Shown: positions 47,643 to 59,398, numbered from the stretch's first letter. The stretch is DNA of 64,000 bases from Apostichopus japonicus (GCF_037975245.1 NC_092564.1:25227484-25291483), one strand, 5' to 3'. Numbers and translations are program-made. Notes: a model not told the origin generated them from the letters alone.

Positions 47643-48130
47643 CGCTAACACTAATCTTTTCATCGGCGTATATGCATCATCGAAAAACCAAGTTACTCGC
47701 ATTTGAGTATGATTGGATGCCGACTCTGGAGCGTATACAGTATACATAATTAACTTGAAACTACAGTTGTAGCAGTCTTTCCATTTTCGGGTGACATTTA
47801 CAATTTCTTACAAAATTTAAAATGATGTGTAGGTGTCTTTGAGTAGGTGGGATCCTTATAAGCTTTGCATATTTCAAGTTTGGAAGAAAAAAAGAGGTTG
47901 CATAGCCTGCTTGCCATGGCAGATGTTGGACATGCATGGGTCTTCTATTTAAGCTCCTTCTATTTAAGCTTAAAGAGAAAGTGTGTGCAGTAAATCTGAC
48001 CTCATATGTATGCCAAGTATACCAATCTAAATAAGCCTGTAAGTTAATATTGACTTTCAATGGACAATTTGCAAGAAATATGCCCGTAGATGAAATTTAC
48101 TTTAGCGTTTGGCAACAGGTGGCCGGGGAG

Positions 48131-48760
48131 CGATTTTTTTTCCTAAGGAGGTTTGCAATTACGGAGTTTTCAGCCAATCAGATTGCTCGTGACGTCAGCA
48201 TCAATAATGACCGTCGCTTGGAAGTTGGACACACACTGAATCAGAAAAGAATGATAATTGTCCATACAGGTCATACAATGTCAAAATATGAATGAGTTCA
48301 TTGACGTCACTGAAACATGGTGCTTGAGCTGAATTGATTAAGTTTTGTTGTTGATTGACATGTGACACTTTGTTAAGTTTAGTTACGGGGTTTACTTCCA
48401 AACGCCTCTTTGAATGATTGGATCATATGATGACCGTACTTATGATACATACGCTACATTCCATTGGGTTCGTGTTTACGTTATCCATTAAGTTTCGTGA
48501 GCCGTTCTTTTGAAATAGGAATTCGCTTCGTGGAATGAGTACACTAAGATCAACATCACGCACAACTTTTCTTTTGAATGATATGTACCTCCATGGGGGT
48601 TATCATATATAGAGGAAACAATTGAATCAATACCGTACATATATATGGACTAAACATTTGGTAACCAAGTAAAGGTTTCAATGGTGATGACGTAACTTTT
48701 CCGACCAATCATGAGCGACAACTTACACATAATTGCAAACCCTTTTGGGGAAAAAAATCG
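48131..48760. mobile_element. Foldback element, about 630 bp
   Basis: The left end CGATTTTTTTTCCTAAGGAG continues ggtttgcaatta. The right end, on the complement, reads CGATTTTTTTCCCCAAAAGG then gtttgcaatta. GGCCGGGGAG lies in direct orientation just outside both ends (48121 and 48772). No open frame fits a transposase. Confidence 0.6.
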
Positions 48761-49394
48761 CGGCCGGGGAGTTCTTGCACAGATGGTCAGTATCGTCAAG
48801 TTTATGGAAAAAATACTTCAAAAACTGTGTGACTTTCTTCGTGTAATCCTAAACAACCCTATATAGAAGTTACCTTGATACATAGGCCTAGTTTAGCTGT
48901 CAATAAATCCTTCGAATTCAAGGCGCCTTCATATCATATTTAACATGTTAACTATACTGGATTTCTTACAATTCCACAAAAAAAAAACCAAAAATGACCT
49001 TTTAAGCTCAATTACCCAATGATGTCATCTTCTCTGCTGTTGCCATATAGGTACTTTATTAATTTTTATCTAGTTCTAACAATTCGTAAGCAAGGCTTGA
49101 GATAATACATTTGATGGTCACCAGAATTTTCAAGGACGATGCTTTCCCCCCTTCTTATAAATCAAAGCTTCACTTCGTCTGCATATGGTGATTGTATACG
49201 CTGATAAGCACAGGATCATTTGTTGACTTTCAATAATGAAAGAATAAAAATTCTCGTCGTAATGATTCGTGCATGACCTTTAAAACAAGTGGTTAGATCT
49301 CTACCCTCAGATAATAATAAAATGGAAATATCTGAGGCCTCGTTTGATTGTGTGTGGATCGGCAATTGTATCGAAAATGATTGAACGTGTTAGT

Positions 49395-49440
49395 TATCAG
49401 ATGTCAACGTAGCCTATATAGGCTACGTTGACATCTGATA
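49395..49440. repeat. Perfect 46-bp palindrome with a slipped extra arm
   Basis: The sequence from TATCAGATGTCAACGTAGCC across TATATA to its exact complement has no mismatch and no spacer. To the right, acatctgataacta repeats the outer arm and complements the 14 bp 49391-49404 exactly. It is flanked by further partial copies (tagcctatat near 49470). Confidence 0.95.
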
Positions 49441-50375
49441 TACTGATAACATCTGATAACTACATCTGAGTAGCCTATATGCTCTGAATACAAGATATAC
49501 ACAATCTTCTTTTCAATCTTGATGTTTGATGTAGGAAAACGTATAAAGCATATTGATTGCTTATCTGCCATTACTAATTACTGAATCTATTGAAATTGTA
49601 GGTCGCCACACTAGCTTTGAATGAGGTGTTTCATGAACCCGCAGTCACGTGAGCATTCAACGACACGTCTGCAGACTCCCCGAACAGAACGTAGGAGGAT
49701 CACGCCCCGCCTCCTCACCCCCCCCCGCCACCTCCCCCACCCCACAGACACATACTTACACAGACAGACACAATATTACAAAAGATTTCCTACTGTAAAA
49801 TAGGCTACGTAAATATGTAATATATATGTACACAATGCAACCTAGACAATAACAAATCTTTAATTTACAACATGAACTTACACAGCCAATCAAGATTCGG
49901 CGATGTACCGTATGCCTGTTTCACCTTAGTATTTTTTCTCCAAAACAAATGTTTTCGTTTCACAGATTTACACTATATATTAGACTACTATTGCTGGTTC
50001 CCATGCACATATGAGCTATAAGTAATTACTTCTATATTGCTTCAGAGAAGAAAGAAAGCATTTCTTTTGATAGCATATCGTGCATGGAGGAAATTAAAAG
50101 ACACGATCAGGATTGATCAATCACGCGCTTTCAGAGTCACGCAAGGAAATCAGGTCGTTACATGTAACTGAATGCAACACCACATTTATACACCGTTTCA
50201 CTAGAAAACGTTGATGGTAATTAAAGCCAATTAGTGCAGAAAGCGTGATTTCTTGGTTACACTCAATTTACCTCTGTGCTCTCTCATTCTTTCTGTTACT
50301 CCCTCTCTCGCTCTTTCTCTGTGTGTGTTTCGCTCTCGTCAGTTCCTTTCAAGTGAAAAGGAGAGCGTATTTGCA

Positions 50376-50460
50376 GTTGTTATGGTAACGGGCCAATAAA
50401 TGTGAGTGACTGCTCTCAACTTAAATGGTCTGCGTGTATATATTACAAGGGAGAGTAGCC
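50376..50460 (+). promoter_or_regulatory. Promoter-like block: RFX X-box, CCAAT, TATA
   Basis: GTTGTTATGGTAAC (50376-50389) matches all 14 positions of the X-box consensus RYYNYYATRRNRAC bound by RFX factors. CCAAT follows at 50393-50397 and TATATATTA at 50437-50445, in the usual order and spacing for a start near 50466. A CT/GT-rich tract lies upstream (50280-50340). Confidence 0.45.
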
Positions 50461-50464
50461 ATTT

Positions 50465-50777
50465 TCACGATCATCGCTGAGTTTTAATAAAACCTGGTTG
50501 CGTATCGTAACTAACAGCAGTAGACGAACGTCTGCCATGTAATCGCGGACAGAGCCTAGCGTTACAGAAATGTTGTTATAACAGCTATCAATTCTAGATT
50601 CGCGGATCTACTGTATGGATGTTTCCTTTTCGTTACAGAAGAAGCTGCTTGCGTTCGAAAATTGATTTGCTTGTTCTCCGGACTGGCCACGATGTTGAGT
50701 TAACCACAGAAGTAGGATTTTCACTAAAATCGTAACGGATTTAAAGCAGTTATAGACTCTAATCCATTTCAGTAGTG
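50465..50777 (+). other. Possible non-coding first exon
   Basis: The stretch downstream of the TATA-like motif is less AT-biased than its surroundings, has no long frame and ends in AGTAGTG|gtaagt, a strong donor. It may be the 5' UTR exon of a gene running right. No transcript evidence is available. Confidence 0.3.
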
Positions 50778-51542
50778 GTAAGTGTCATTTTTTTATTATC
50801 ATCATTTGCTAGCTGTTCCTAAATACTTTAGTTTCTTCAGCAGTGAACTTTTATCTCACACAGAGTAAAATAAATATACTTTTTATAACTAGTGCATTTG
50901 TGAGTATAGCTTATATCCCTTTCATTATCACTTGCTATATATCCGACCGGCATGCATGTTTCGTTGTCAGACGTATAATCTTACTAAATAACAATGGCGT
51001 AGCACATACCTAATAAAATAACTCGTACCTTTACCAGCGTTTCTACTCAAGGATGAACGGGAAACTAGTAATATCGAACATGAGCTGGTAATTCGGCATC
51101 GTGATGTAAGAAGAGGGAACATAGGCCTCCGCTTGTTTTCATATTAATTCATTTCTGCGCTATGTTTTTAACTTTAAACCACTTTAACTGAGATTGGTCC
51201 TGCCCCCCCCCCCCCCATCTCCACCCCTTTCCTCCTTCACGGTTTCTATGTGAAAACTGGTAACTGAGTACGAAAATGGTCCAAGATTGATAGCAACCCC
51301 GTGACCCCGTATTACCCTGTTCTATTTGTGTGATCCTAACCTCTTAGAGTATTAACGTTTAAATATTCAAAGGGAGTGTTCAGGGACGCAACCATCAAGG
51401 ATGGAAGGAGGAAAAACAGTTGTAAAACCTTTTCTCCCGCCCATAATGAGAAAGGTCAATCAGTGTGAGGGAGACCCAGAGAACAACACCTCCCTATTTC
51501 ATTAAACTTATCTTCAGGATTTTTTTTTCTTTTAAATGTCAG

Positions 51543-51625
51543 AGGGAACTATATGTGTATGCCTTGTATGAACAATTTTACACTAAGCAGTGAGTGGGGT
51601 GTGGCGAAATGGACTCGGGTATGTG
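51543..51625 (+). repeat. Inverted-repeat arm A
   Basis: From gggaactatatgtgtat to gtggcgaaatggactcgggt. It matches the complement of 52271-52366 with small gaps. GTGGCG(C/A)AATGGACTCGG resembles a tRNA A box, but no B box was found. Confidence 0.8.
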
Positions 51626-52099
51626 AACACTCTACAGGCTAATGCGAACGTAACAGGACCATGCAAACTACTTTTTATGTACTCTGCATGCACCACTCTT
51701 AACCGCTGCTGAATTACAGATTATGAAAAATGACTTTTGAAATAACAAAATCAGCCCCTCCTCCGCCCCAAATTTAAATAACGGAGTCACTCTACGTCCA
51801 TCTATTCAACTTAGTTGGACCGACATACCCCCATAGAGACACTGTACAGATGCTTATTTGCCAACCGATATAGGTATTGAAGTAAGACTTCAAAACATAC
51901 CAAAGAATATTTTTTGCCATTCCAAATTCCTCACTGCACTGCTTAAAATGTGTATTGTTCCCGATCCACTCTCCGTGCCGACACGTGACTTATTTACATA
52001 TTAGGAGTAAATAACTTAACCTAATTTAAAGGTGAGTAAGCCCCTCGATCCTATTGATTATCACCGATAATTTTCTTCATTTAGTTTATTGTACTTACC

Positions 52100-52590
52100 T
52101 TGACGTTTCTAATGCCTCGCTATATGTAAGTCATATAATATTATATATTTAGTGACACTACATGATCTGATATATTTTTACACTATGAAGGCTGTAGAAA
52201 GGGTGCTTTTTTGGAAACAGTACCAGGCGATATAGAGGCCCTAGAAATAACTTAGGCTTGTGTGAGTGTGCACATACCCGAGTCCATTGCGCCACACCCC
52301 ACGCACTGCTGTAAATTGTTCATACAAGGCCTACATATATAGTGTATACATATATAGTTCCTTGTAACATTGAAAAAGAAAAAAAGTTGTTTGCTCGGAA
52401 CATTTCCCTTGACGTTTCTAATGCCTCGCTATATAAGTCACGATATTATAATATATTTAGTGAAACTACATTTATGTAGGTAAATGCCTAATATATTTTT
52501 ACGCTATGAAGGCTGTAGAAAGGGTGCTTTTGAAAACAGTATACCAGTCGATATAGAGTCCCTATAGAAATAATTTAGGCTTGTGTGAGG
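52100..52590. repeat. Two 170-180-bp direct repeats flanking inverted-repeat arm B
   Basis: Copy 1 (52100-52268) and copy 2 (52409-52590) both start ttgacgtttctaatgcctcg and end aggcttgtgtgag, with an offset of 309 bp. The segment between them (52271-52366) is the inverted partner of 51543-51625. Confidence 0.85.
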
Positions 52591-53065
52591 ATAAAGTGAT
52601 TCTGTGAAGTCGCAACCATATTTGTACTGTATAAACAATTTGATACTTGTAAGTTTCAAATGTGATTTTTTTTTATCTTTCAACCTGTAAATCCGATATG
52701 GTTTGGTGAAGTGTTATTTAGTATTTTTCGGGTTATCTACCATTATTATATGATTACGTTGCTTCAAACACACTCACCCCTCCCTAGATGTTTATCGAAA
52801 ATATGCACCTCGCACTATAGACGAACAGCATGCATGATTTAAATATAGTTTTATGAATTCGTTGTTGATGGTAAATATATCAGATTTAACGGACGGAATT
52901 TACCATTCGTTTTAAATATGATGACATTCCTTGTGCATAAACATTTATGCTAGCCCATCCATGTATATTTCATGAGCGCCTTAAAATGCGACATAATAAA
53001 AACACAAGTTAAGATACACGGAATATAGACTGTTTGTACAATAGACAGGGAGAGCAAATTACTAT

Positions 53066-53338
53066 ACCGTGGGGACAATTTACTATATACCTTGGGGACC
53101 AATTTAATATTTACCAGTGGGGACAATGTACTATAAAACGTGGGGTTGGGGGGAGGGCAAATTTACGTAATATTGTGATAATAATTTATTATATACAGAC
53201 GGGGCATTTTACTATACAGTGGAAGGCAATTTACTGTATATACCGTGGGGTCATTTTACTATATGCCTATACAGTGGGGACATTTAGTACATACCATAGG
53301 GACAATTAGCTGTTATACATGCACCGTGGGACAATTTG
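53066..53338 (+). repeat. Degenerate tandem repeat, GTGGGGACAATTTACTATA
   Basis: About nine loose copies of a 25-35-bp unit with the core gtggggacaatttactatat, varying in spacer length and decaying at both ends. Confidence 0.85.
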
Positions 53339-53639
53339 CAACATTTCTGTTCGGATTTACGGTAACCCTCGAAATCAGGACTTGAGAACGACGCTGATGT
53401 CGTGGTTTTCATCAATATTTTGAAATTAACTTCGTCAGTTGAGTATTATGTAGCCCTTTGGTATATAGTCAAATTAGTGTATGTGGGCGTATGCTGAACG
53501 ATTAAACGACAAAGGTTAGTAAGTCTCCATTATTATTAGAGACTACTGTATATAGGGTAAATCCTTGAGTAGTACATGGGTTAACGGTACCTCACGGTGA
53601 CAAAGATGGGCCTATATATTCTTGCGAGGTATATATTTA

Positions 53640-53643
<4 letters not shown>

Positions 53644-53722
<79 letters not shown>
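53644..53722. repeat. (TA)n microsatellite
   Basis: About 39 uninterrupted TA units. Confidence 0.97.
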
Positions 53723-53725
<3 letters not shown>

Positions 53726-54890
53726 GAATGTCATAGCTCTATAACATGCTTGGTCGGTACAGTTAGGTGGCACAAAATGGAAGAACCTTTCTTATCCCAA
53801 CATTTCAATGATTTGTTTAACTTCTTTCTTATTTTATTTTTTATTAATGATTGAAATTTCGACTGATTCGAAATTGCGTATTCAGTAATATTTATATGCA
53901 GTATCGTAATATTTTTATCGTCCCTTCTTGACCACCGTAGTTTTTTCCTCCTTGATGTTTGTATTTGATTACCTCACGACTTTCCATTTGGTTATTGTTA
54001 ATCAAAGGAGTCGTGGCCTCACTCTCCTTTTTACTTTCGAAAGTGAATTAGAAATAATGAGTTTATATAGCACGCGAAACAATACATATGTACATGATTT
54101 ATGATTTGTATAAGTATTAAGTTGTAATTTTTGGGAAAAGTCGTAACATTATAGCTTGAATTTGATTTGTAACGTAGGGTATAGTTTGCATGGCAACGTT
54201 ATTTTCAGGGTTTGGTGGTTATACTGATGTCAGTGTCGAAGCACCCTTTAACCAAGCACATCTTTAATACTTATGACGTCATCAATGACGTAGTAAAGAA
54301 TATAGCATTTTACATCACGGTAGGCTCTGTGATTGAAATACGAGGTGCGTTGTCATCTCCCGGCACTGTAATACAAGTAATAATAATATTAACAATAATG
54401 ATTATTACAAAAGTAGTAATAACTAGTATATATGAATGAAAACCTTGAAAGCTTCTTAATTGCTAAAAACATTTCCCCCCTCTCACTTCACTTCACTTGA
54501 CTGCAACTAAGATATTTGATGAAATTCCCTAAAAGCATTTAATTTTAGAAGAGGTCAAACAGACGTAGAGAGTGATAGCCGAGAACCGTTATAGGTGTGA
54601 AGGAAGACGTAGCTTTTCTTAATAGTGCAAAATAACCATATCACATCTTCCTTTATGTATCGAAATGCTTCATTTCAATTTAATTTCAGTTTAGATTCTG
54701 AATCAGTTCTACTCTATTTCAATTCAATTTCATTACATGTAAATATGCTGTTCAATTGACTTTCAATCAAATTGAAGTTTCATTTTAATTTCAATTTACA
54801 TTTGTATTGAATCTTTTCCCGGACATTCAATGTAGCCTAATCCATTCAATTCACTTTCGATTGAATTCAATTTCCCATCTATTCCGGCAT

Positions 54891-55068
54891 ACTTTTTAAG
54901 AAAAAGTCGCCCAGGAAAGAACCTGGGCACGAAAACCAAACTACTGAACGACTGATCCGCTTCTAACCCCAGTCCCCTTGCATCGGGACTGTGACTGTGT
55001 GATCATCGTCAGGTGTGCATCACCATTCCCGAAGGGAACAGATACTACACATGATCTTAGCCAAAAGG
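54891..55068 (-). mobile_element. U2-snRNA-headed repeat, copy A, with 7-bp flanking duplication
   Basis: On the minus strand it begins CCTTTTGGCTAAGATCA, continues TGTGTAGTATCTGTTC, and so matches U2 snRNA from its stem I through the branch-site recognition element GTAGTA with one mismatch. The rest is not U2. Predicted hairpins follow: TTCCC-TTC-GGGAA, AGTCCC-8 nt-GGGACT, GCCCAGG-TTCTTT-CCTGGGC and a terminal ACTTTTTCTTAAAAAGT. CCGGCAT occurs on both sides (54884-54890 and 55069-55075), as a target-site duplication would. It is most likely an snRNA-headed SINE. Confidence 0.75.
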
Positions 55069-55299
55069 CCGGCATTGTATCTAGTTCATTCATTCAATTG
55101 TCATTTGATTCCAATTCACCAAGTTTGACAGAATACAGGATATTGCTTTACACTTCAGATAACACCGATTGAAACGAAGGTATAAGAAAGACACCATAAG
55201 CAAATATTTCAGCCAGTATTTGCTTTTGTACAATACATTTTGTTTGAAATTCCGAGACATTTGACTCGTGTCTAGGAATCGAATTTGCCTCGAACATAA

Positions 55300-55372
55300 T
55301 ATGACATGGGGGACTCGAACTTGAAACCGGGTGAATGCAAGTCCACCCAAAATATTTGATCTCCATGCAGGA
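55300..55372 (-). mobile_element. Possible tRNA-derived remnant
   Basis: The minus strand has a GGGTG-loop-CACCC arm followed by a B-box-like AAGTTCGAGTCCCCC. No convincing acceptor stem or A box, so it is not called a tRNA gene. Confidence 0.25.
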
Positions 55373-57361
55373 TAGGACGAAATCATTTCAGTACAAAATG
55401 GCCGCTCTTTCCGATTTCTTTAACTTCATCTGTTAGTTGTATATAGCTGTTGAATTATTCATGTCAGATCAGCGTTAACAGGTTATAGCTAACATCAACC
55501 CACGTAAATTTCAGAATATAGTAAAGATTTGCATACTGTTTAATTCAAATAGGCCTATTGTGTGGCACTAACGATTGAATTCCTTTATCCGTTTAACACA
55601 ACTGTACAAATCACATGCATTCGTGAACGAAAAGTTGCCGCTGCAATTGTTTTTCACAACCAAATCGTGTTAAAATATAGGGAAAGTGGGGGGGGGGGGG
55701 AAGGTCTGTTAATTTGGAAATGTCTACTTGCAGAATGAACAAAAACCGAACGATTTCACGTCTGTCAACATGAATGAGTTTATCAAGCTGTTTGCGTAAG
55801 CAACTTCTACTTAATAAATTGAGCAATCTGATACGGGAATAAGACCTATACAATAAGCCTATCGTATATCATTGTATATAGGACAATGGTCTAGAACTTC
55901 CGTAACATTAATCACAGCTATAGTTCTTATAATGTCCAGGTGCTGCGCCATTGTCTATATTTAGGTCACCAGTTCTTTGCCAAACAGGTCGACATTTTCT
56001 CAGGGGTTTTTGTCAGATTTGGGCGTAAATATATAAAGAATATTCAAAATATTAAAGCTCATCGTCATGATAGCAAATTTGCAGGTCTCTTAGTTTATTT
56101 TATCTTCGTGCTCAAACTAGTTTTTAGGGTTTTCTTTAGGGAATACAAGCTTCCTCACGCCTCGGTCGGAAAGTACGTTCGGAATTTTATCCAACTTGGA
56201 CTCAACTACCCCAGAGCATTATATAGATTTAGGGTTAACGTGTACTTATTGAAGTCTGCATGGAACTATGATAATTTGTCAATTGGATAGGTTGAACGTG
56301 CCTTTGAAAACATAATTTCCACATTCAACAGTCTTGTGATTTCATTTGCGCATGAGTGGTGCGCATGGGGTCTGGTATGGTCAGGTCATGTGTCATGAAC
56401 ACAAGACTGGACCACCTTCTACATCTGCAATAAGGAAAAGTACGGGATAAACCAAAGACCCAGACACTGGTGGGTTGAGATTGGGGGTGATTGGGAGGGG
56501 GGAGGGGGAAAGGATCAGATCAATCTATACTGGATTTGAAATTTGAATATGTCAAAGAATTGGATGAAGACTTTGTAAACTCCGCTTTTAGACAAAAATG
56601 CATGGAATATATGAAGTCTGTTCCTAAAGGAAATTTGAAGTTACGTACCTTGGTTCACCCCATATTATCCTTTAAAAATAACAACCAAGCAAACACATAA
56701 ATTGCAATAATGATAATGATAAGAATAATAATAATAATGATAAAACAATAATAGTAGTAACCAGGAACATTACTAAGATTTTTCAAAATGAAATCCTGTC
56801 ATTTAATGTGATTTCAAGTACGGTACCTTTCTGTGGTTCCCTTTTGAGAGAAAATGTCCTTACAAACTCTTCCTATGTTGAATATGGTAAAATATTTATG
56901 TATTTACTATGTTAACAGTATCGACATTACACGAAGATAAATGATGCCTCATTCTCGTTAGAATATGATGTCACATATGCAGTATGACGTCACATAGAGC
57001 GAATCCTATGCAGGAATGCAGTTCATAACAGTCTCTATAGTTATACTCTAATAAAGAGGGGGTGCTTATGAATTTATGGGTTGCTCAACATTATATATAT
57101 ATATTGTTTAACTTTTGTCACGGAGAAAATTGACGTCAAGTATACATAATTAGTTTGGAAATGTCCTTCGGTGAGTGTTCTTATAGAGCTTATTTATTAT
57201 CATCCACGAAAGACAGATAAGTAGGTCGCCGAAAGATAACAATTCATTTTCGACATTATCGAAAACTGTTTCAAGGTAAATGAATATAATGTATGGGCGG
57301 GTTGTATAAAGATGTTGTCCTTGGATGTGTAAGCTAATGTATACATTTTATATATATACAG

Positions 57362-57410
57362 GCATTCACAAATTAAGACATCAGAATTACAAGTGATGAA
57401 GAATTGGTTG
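57362..57410 (+). CDS. Possible small exon starting MKNWL
   Basis: Forty-nine bases lie between a good acceptor (tatatatatacag) and a strong donor (gtaagt). An ATG at 57396 starts M-K-N-W-L and ends in phase 0 at the donor. It could be the first coding exon of a gene whose 5' UTR exon is at 50465-50777, but no following exon was found and no family can be named. Confidence 0.25.
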
Positions 57411-57621
57411 GTAAGTTTCGCTAGTGCATGTAGTGGCTTAATGAGAGGATGACAACTGATCGTTAGTGTAAAGCAGAGGTGATAAATATATAGTTTAAGT
57501 CACCTTTACCCCTCCCCCTCCCCCTCCACCCTCATTTCAACCTTACCATAATACTGCAATTATAGGGACTATATCCACCGACGCCATGTCGGCGTAAAGA
57601 ATCCGCATAGTTTATGCAATA

Positions 57622-57763
57622 GTATACAAATAATGAATGGTTATGAGTGCAATAGTGCAAATATTTCATTCGTTGAAAGATGTAATTTGTTCCATTCAAC
57701 GAGGCGAATGAAATATTTGCACTATTGCACAAATGGAAACCATTCATTATTTGTTTTATACAA
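57622..57763. repeat. Foldback hairpin, about 142 bp
   Basis: Arms share gcaatagtgcaaatatttca then ttcg, and further out caaataatgaatggtt, with small unpaired bulges and a loop of about 25 nt (gaaagatgtaatttg...). Confidence 0.9.
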
Positions 57764-58545
57764 CATATTATATTAAGATGGGTAAAATACACTCATGCAA
57801 CAGATTGTTTTGAACAGACAGGTTTCTCTGCTCTCTTACCATTGCAAAAGTGCTACCAAAAAAGTTTAACCAATGGTTATATTTCATAGAGTGGAATAGA
57901 GCGGATTTTGCATGCAATCAACGAGCAATTGACCAATCAAATGACCAGAATACAATTAGGTGTTGTATAAACTTCTTTGTTTGGCTTCTTGTATACATGC
58001 ATCGCAACGGCAATTTTGTTGTGGGCGTTTTAGTTTCCTTGAAGCAAAAATTGGATGTGAAATCATTTTTTCGCCTTTGATTTAAATCAGCTTTCGGGAA
58101 TTGAAAATCCATTCTGGGCGATATGTTCAAAACCACGATATTTGTTTGTTGTTTAACGCCTCTTTACTTCATCTAACTAACTTTTAAGTTAAATATTTGT
58201 AAGCTTTATAGCCATGTTAAACGTGTTCTGATTGAATCAGTTTCAGTGGACTCGCCTGTTTTTTTTTTGTTACGAAAATCCAGTGAAAGATTGCCAAGTT
58301 ATAGCTAATTAATATGCAACAGTTGCAACAAAGATCACGCGACGGCTTAATGTTTCGTTGAATAACATAAGCATTGGAATACCTTTATATTAAGATTGCT
58401 TTCAGTCAAACTAATATATACCATCTGATTCATCCTTTGTAAAACAGCAAGAGACATTGTGCGACATTAGAGTTTCCATGGTTATGCTGACTGCGACGAT
58501 AGTATACTCTGTTGTGTCAATTGCCATACTGTATGTACGGAGGTG

Positions 58546-58547
<2 letters not shown>

Positions 58548-58616
<69 letters not shown>

Positions 58617-58674
58617 TATATATATGTATATATATATATATATATATGTACATATATATATGTATATATATATG

Positions 58675-58728
<54 letters not shown>
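58548..58728. repeat. (TA)n array with TGTACA and TGTATA interruptions, then (GAA)n
   Basis: About 180 bp, with tgtacatatatatatg words inserted at regular spacing. A short (GAA)n run follows at 58738-58753. Confidence 0.95.
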
Positions 58729-58731
<3 letters not shown>

Positions 58732-59398
58732 AATAAAAGAAGAAGAAGAAGAATTTCAATGTAACTAGACACGGAAAGTGCACTTATAGACTGTTGTATC
58801 CGCAAATAGAAAGATAACAGTTGGTCAGGGCGATGAATACCGCTTCGTTTGATTCATAAATCTTAGACGGTACTAACATAGGCTATAGCTTAGGCATACC
58901 CTATATCACTCAATAACTAACATAGCTGAACGTTAGGTCTAGGCCTAAGTGGTCCCATATTCGTTCTGGTCCTAATGTTTGTTCACCTCGTATGATTGCG
59001 CAACAGATATCAAGAACGAACGGTGTTCTAATCCAGTTATACTCAAAATTGCGCAGACACCGACAACATCAATATAAACCATAGGCTAAATGGTAACTTT
59101 CCTTCTTACACAAATCATAAATGTTAAGATTTTTTTTATAAAGTGTCAAGAAACGACTTATATTATTGAGGAGTACTTTGATAATCCAATTGGTTAATTA
59201 ATGAGTCATAGTCTACTTTATACGATCAAAGCTTTTTCGTTCTGGCATTGAAATATTTGGGGTCCCTCCGTGATAGGCCTACTTGGATGGTGGTCAACAT
59301 ATTATTATTAAATTAGGTTAAACATGAAATGAAATAGCCTATATAGTAATAGCCACGGGTATTTGACTGTATTAGGATCGTACTGTTATAATGTGATG

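Larger units (their letters stand above)
44819..50350. other. DCTN6 3' side and gene-free spacer
   Basis: The first few hundred bases are probably DCTN6 3' UTR. No other coding exon could be supported. The stretch holds a G homopolymer near 46974-46989 and the palindromes and foldback listed separately. Confidence 0.5.
50778..57361. other. Gene-free stretch with duplicated and tandem repeats
   Basis: No coding exon seen. It holds the repeats listed below. A 116-aa frame at 55940-56290 (no domain recognised) lacks splice or homology support. AT-rich words of the caatttcaatt type fill 54660-54860. Confidence 0.5.

Noticed and set aside
54889-55071. A functional U2 snRNA gene
   Set aside because: Only the 5' part matches U2; the U2 Sm site and 3' stem-loops are absent, the first bases are missing and the copy is flanked by a short direct repeat.
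55940-56290. 116-aa frame
   Set aside because: No domain recognised, no ATG-initiated support, and AT-rich composition like the surrounding spacer.
58411-58805. Several 70-107-aa Tyr/Ile-rich frames
   Set aside because: They are translations of the (TA)n array on both strands; the same holds for 4609-4878 and 53597-53854.
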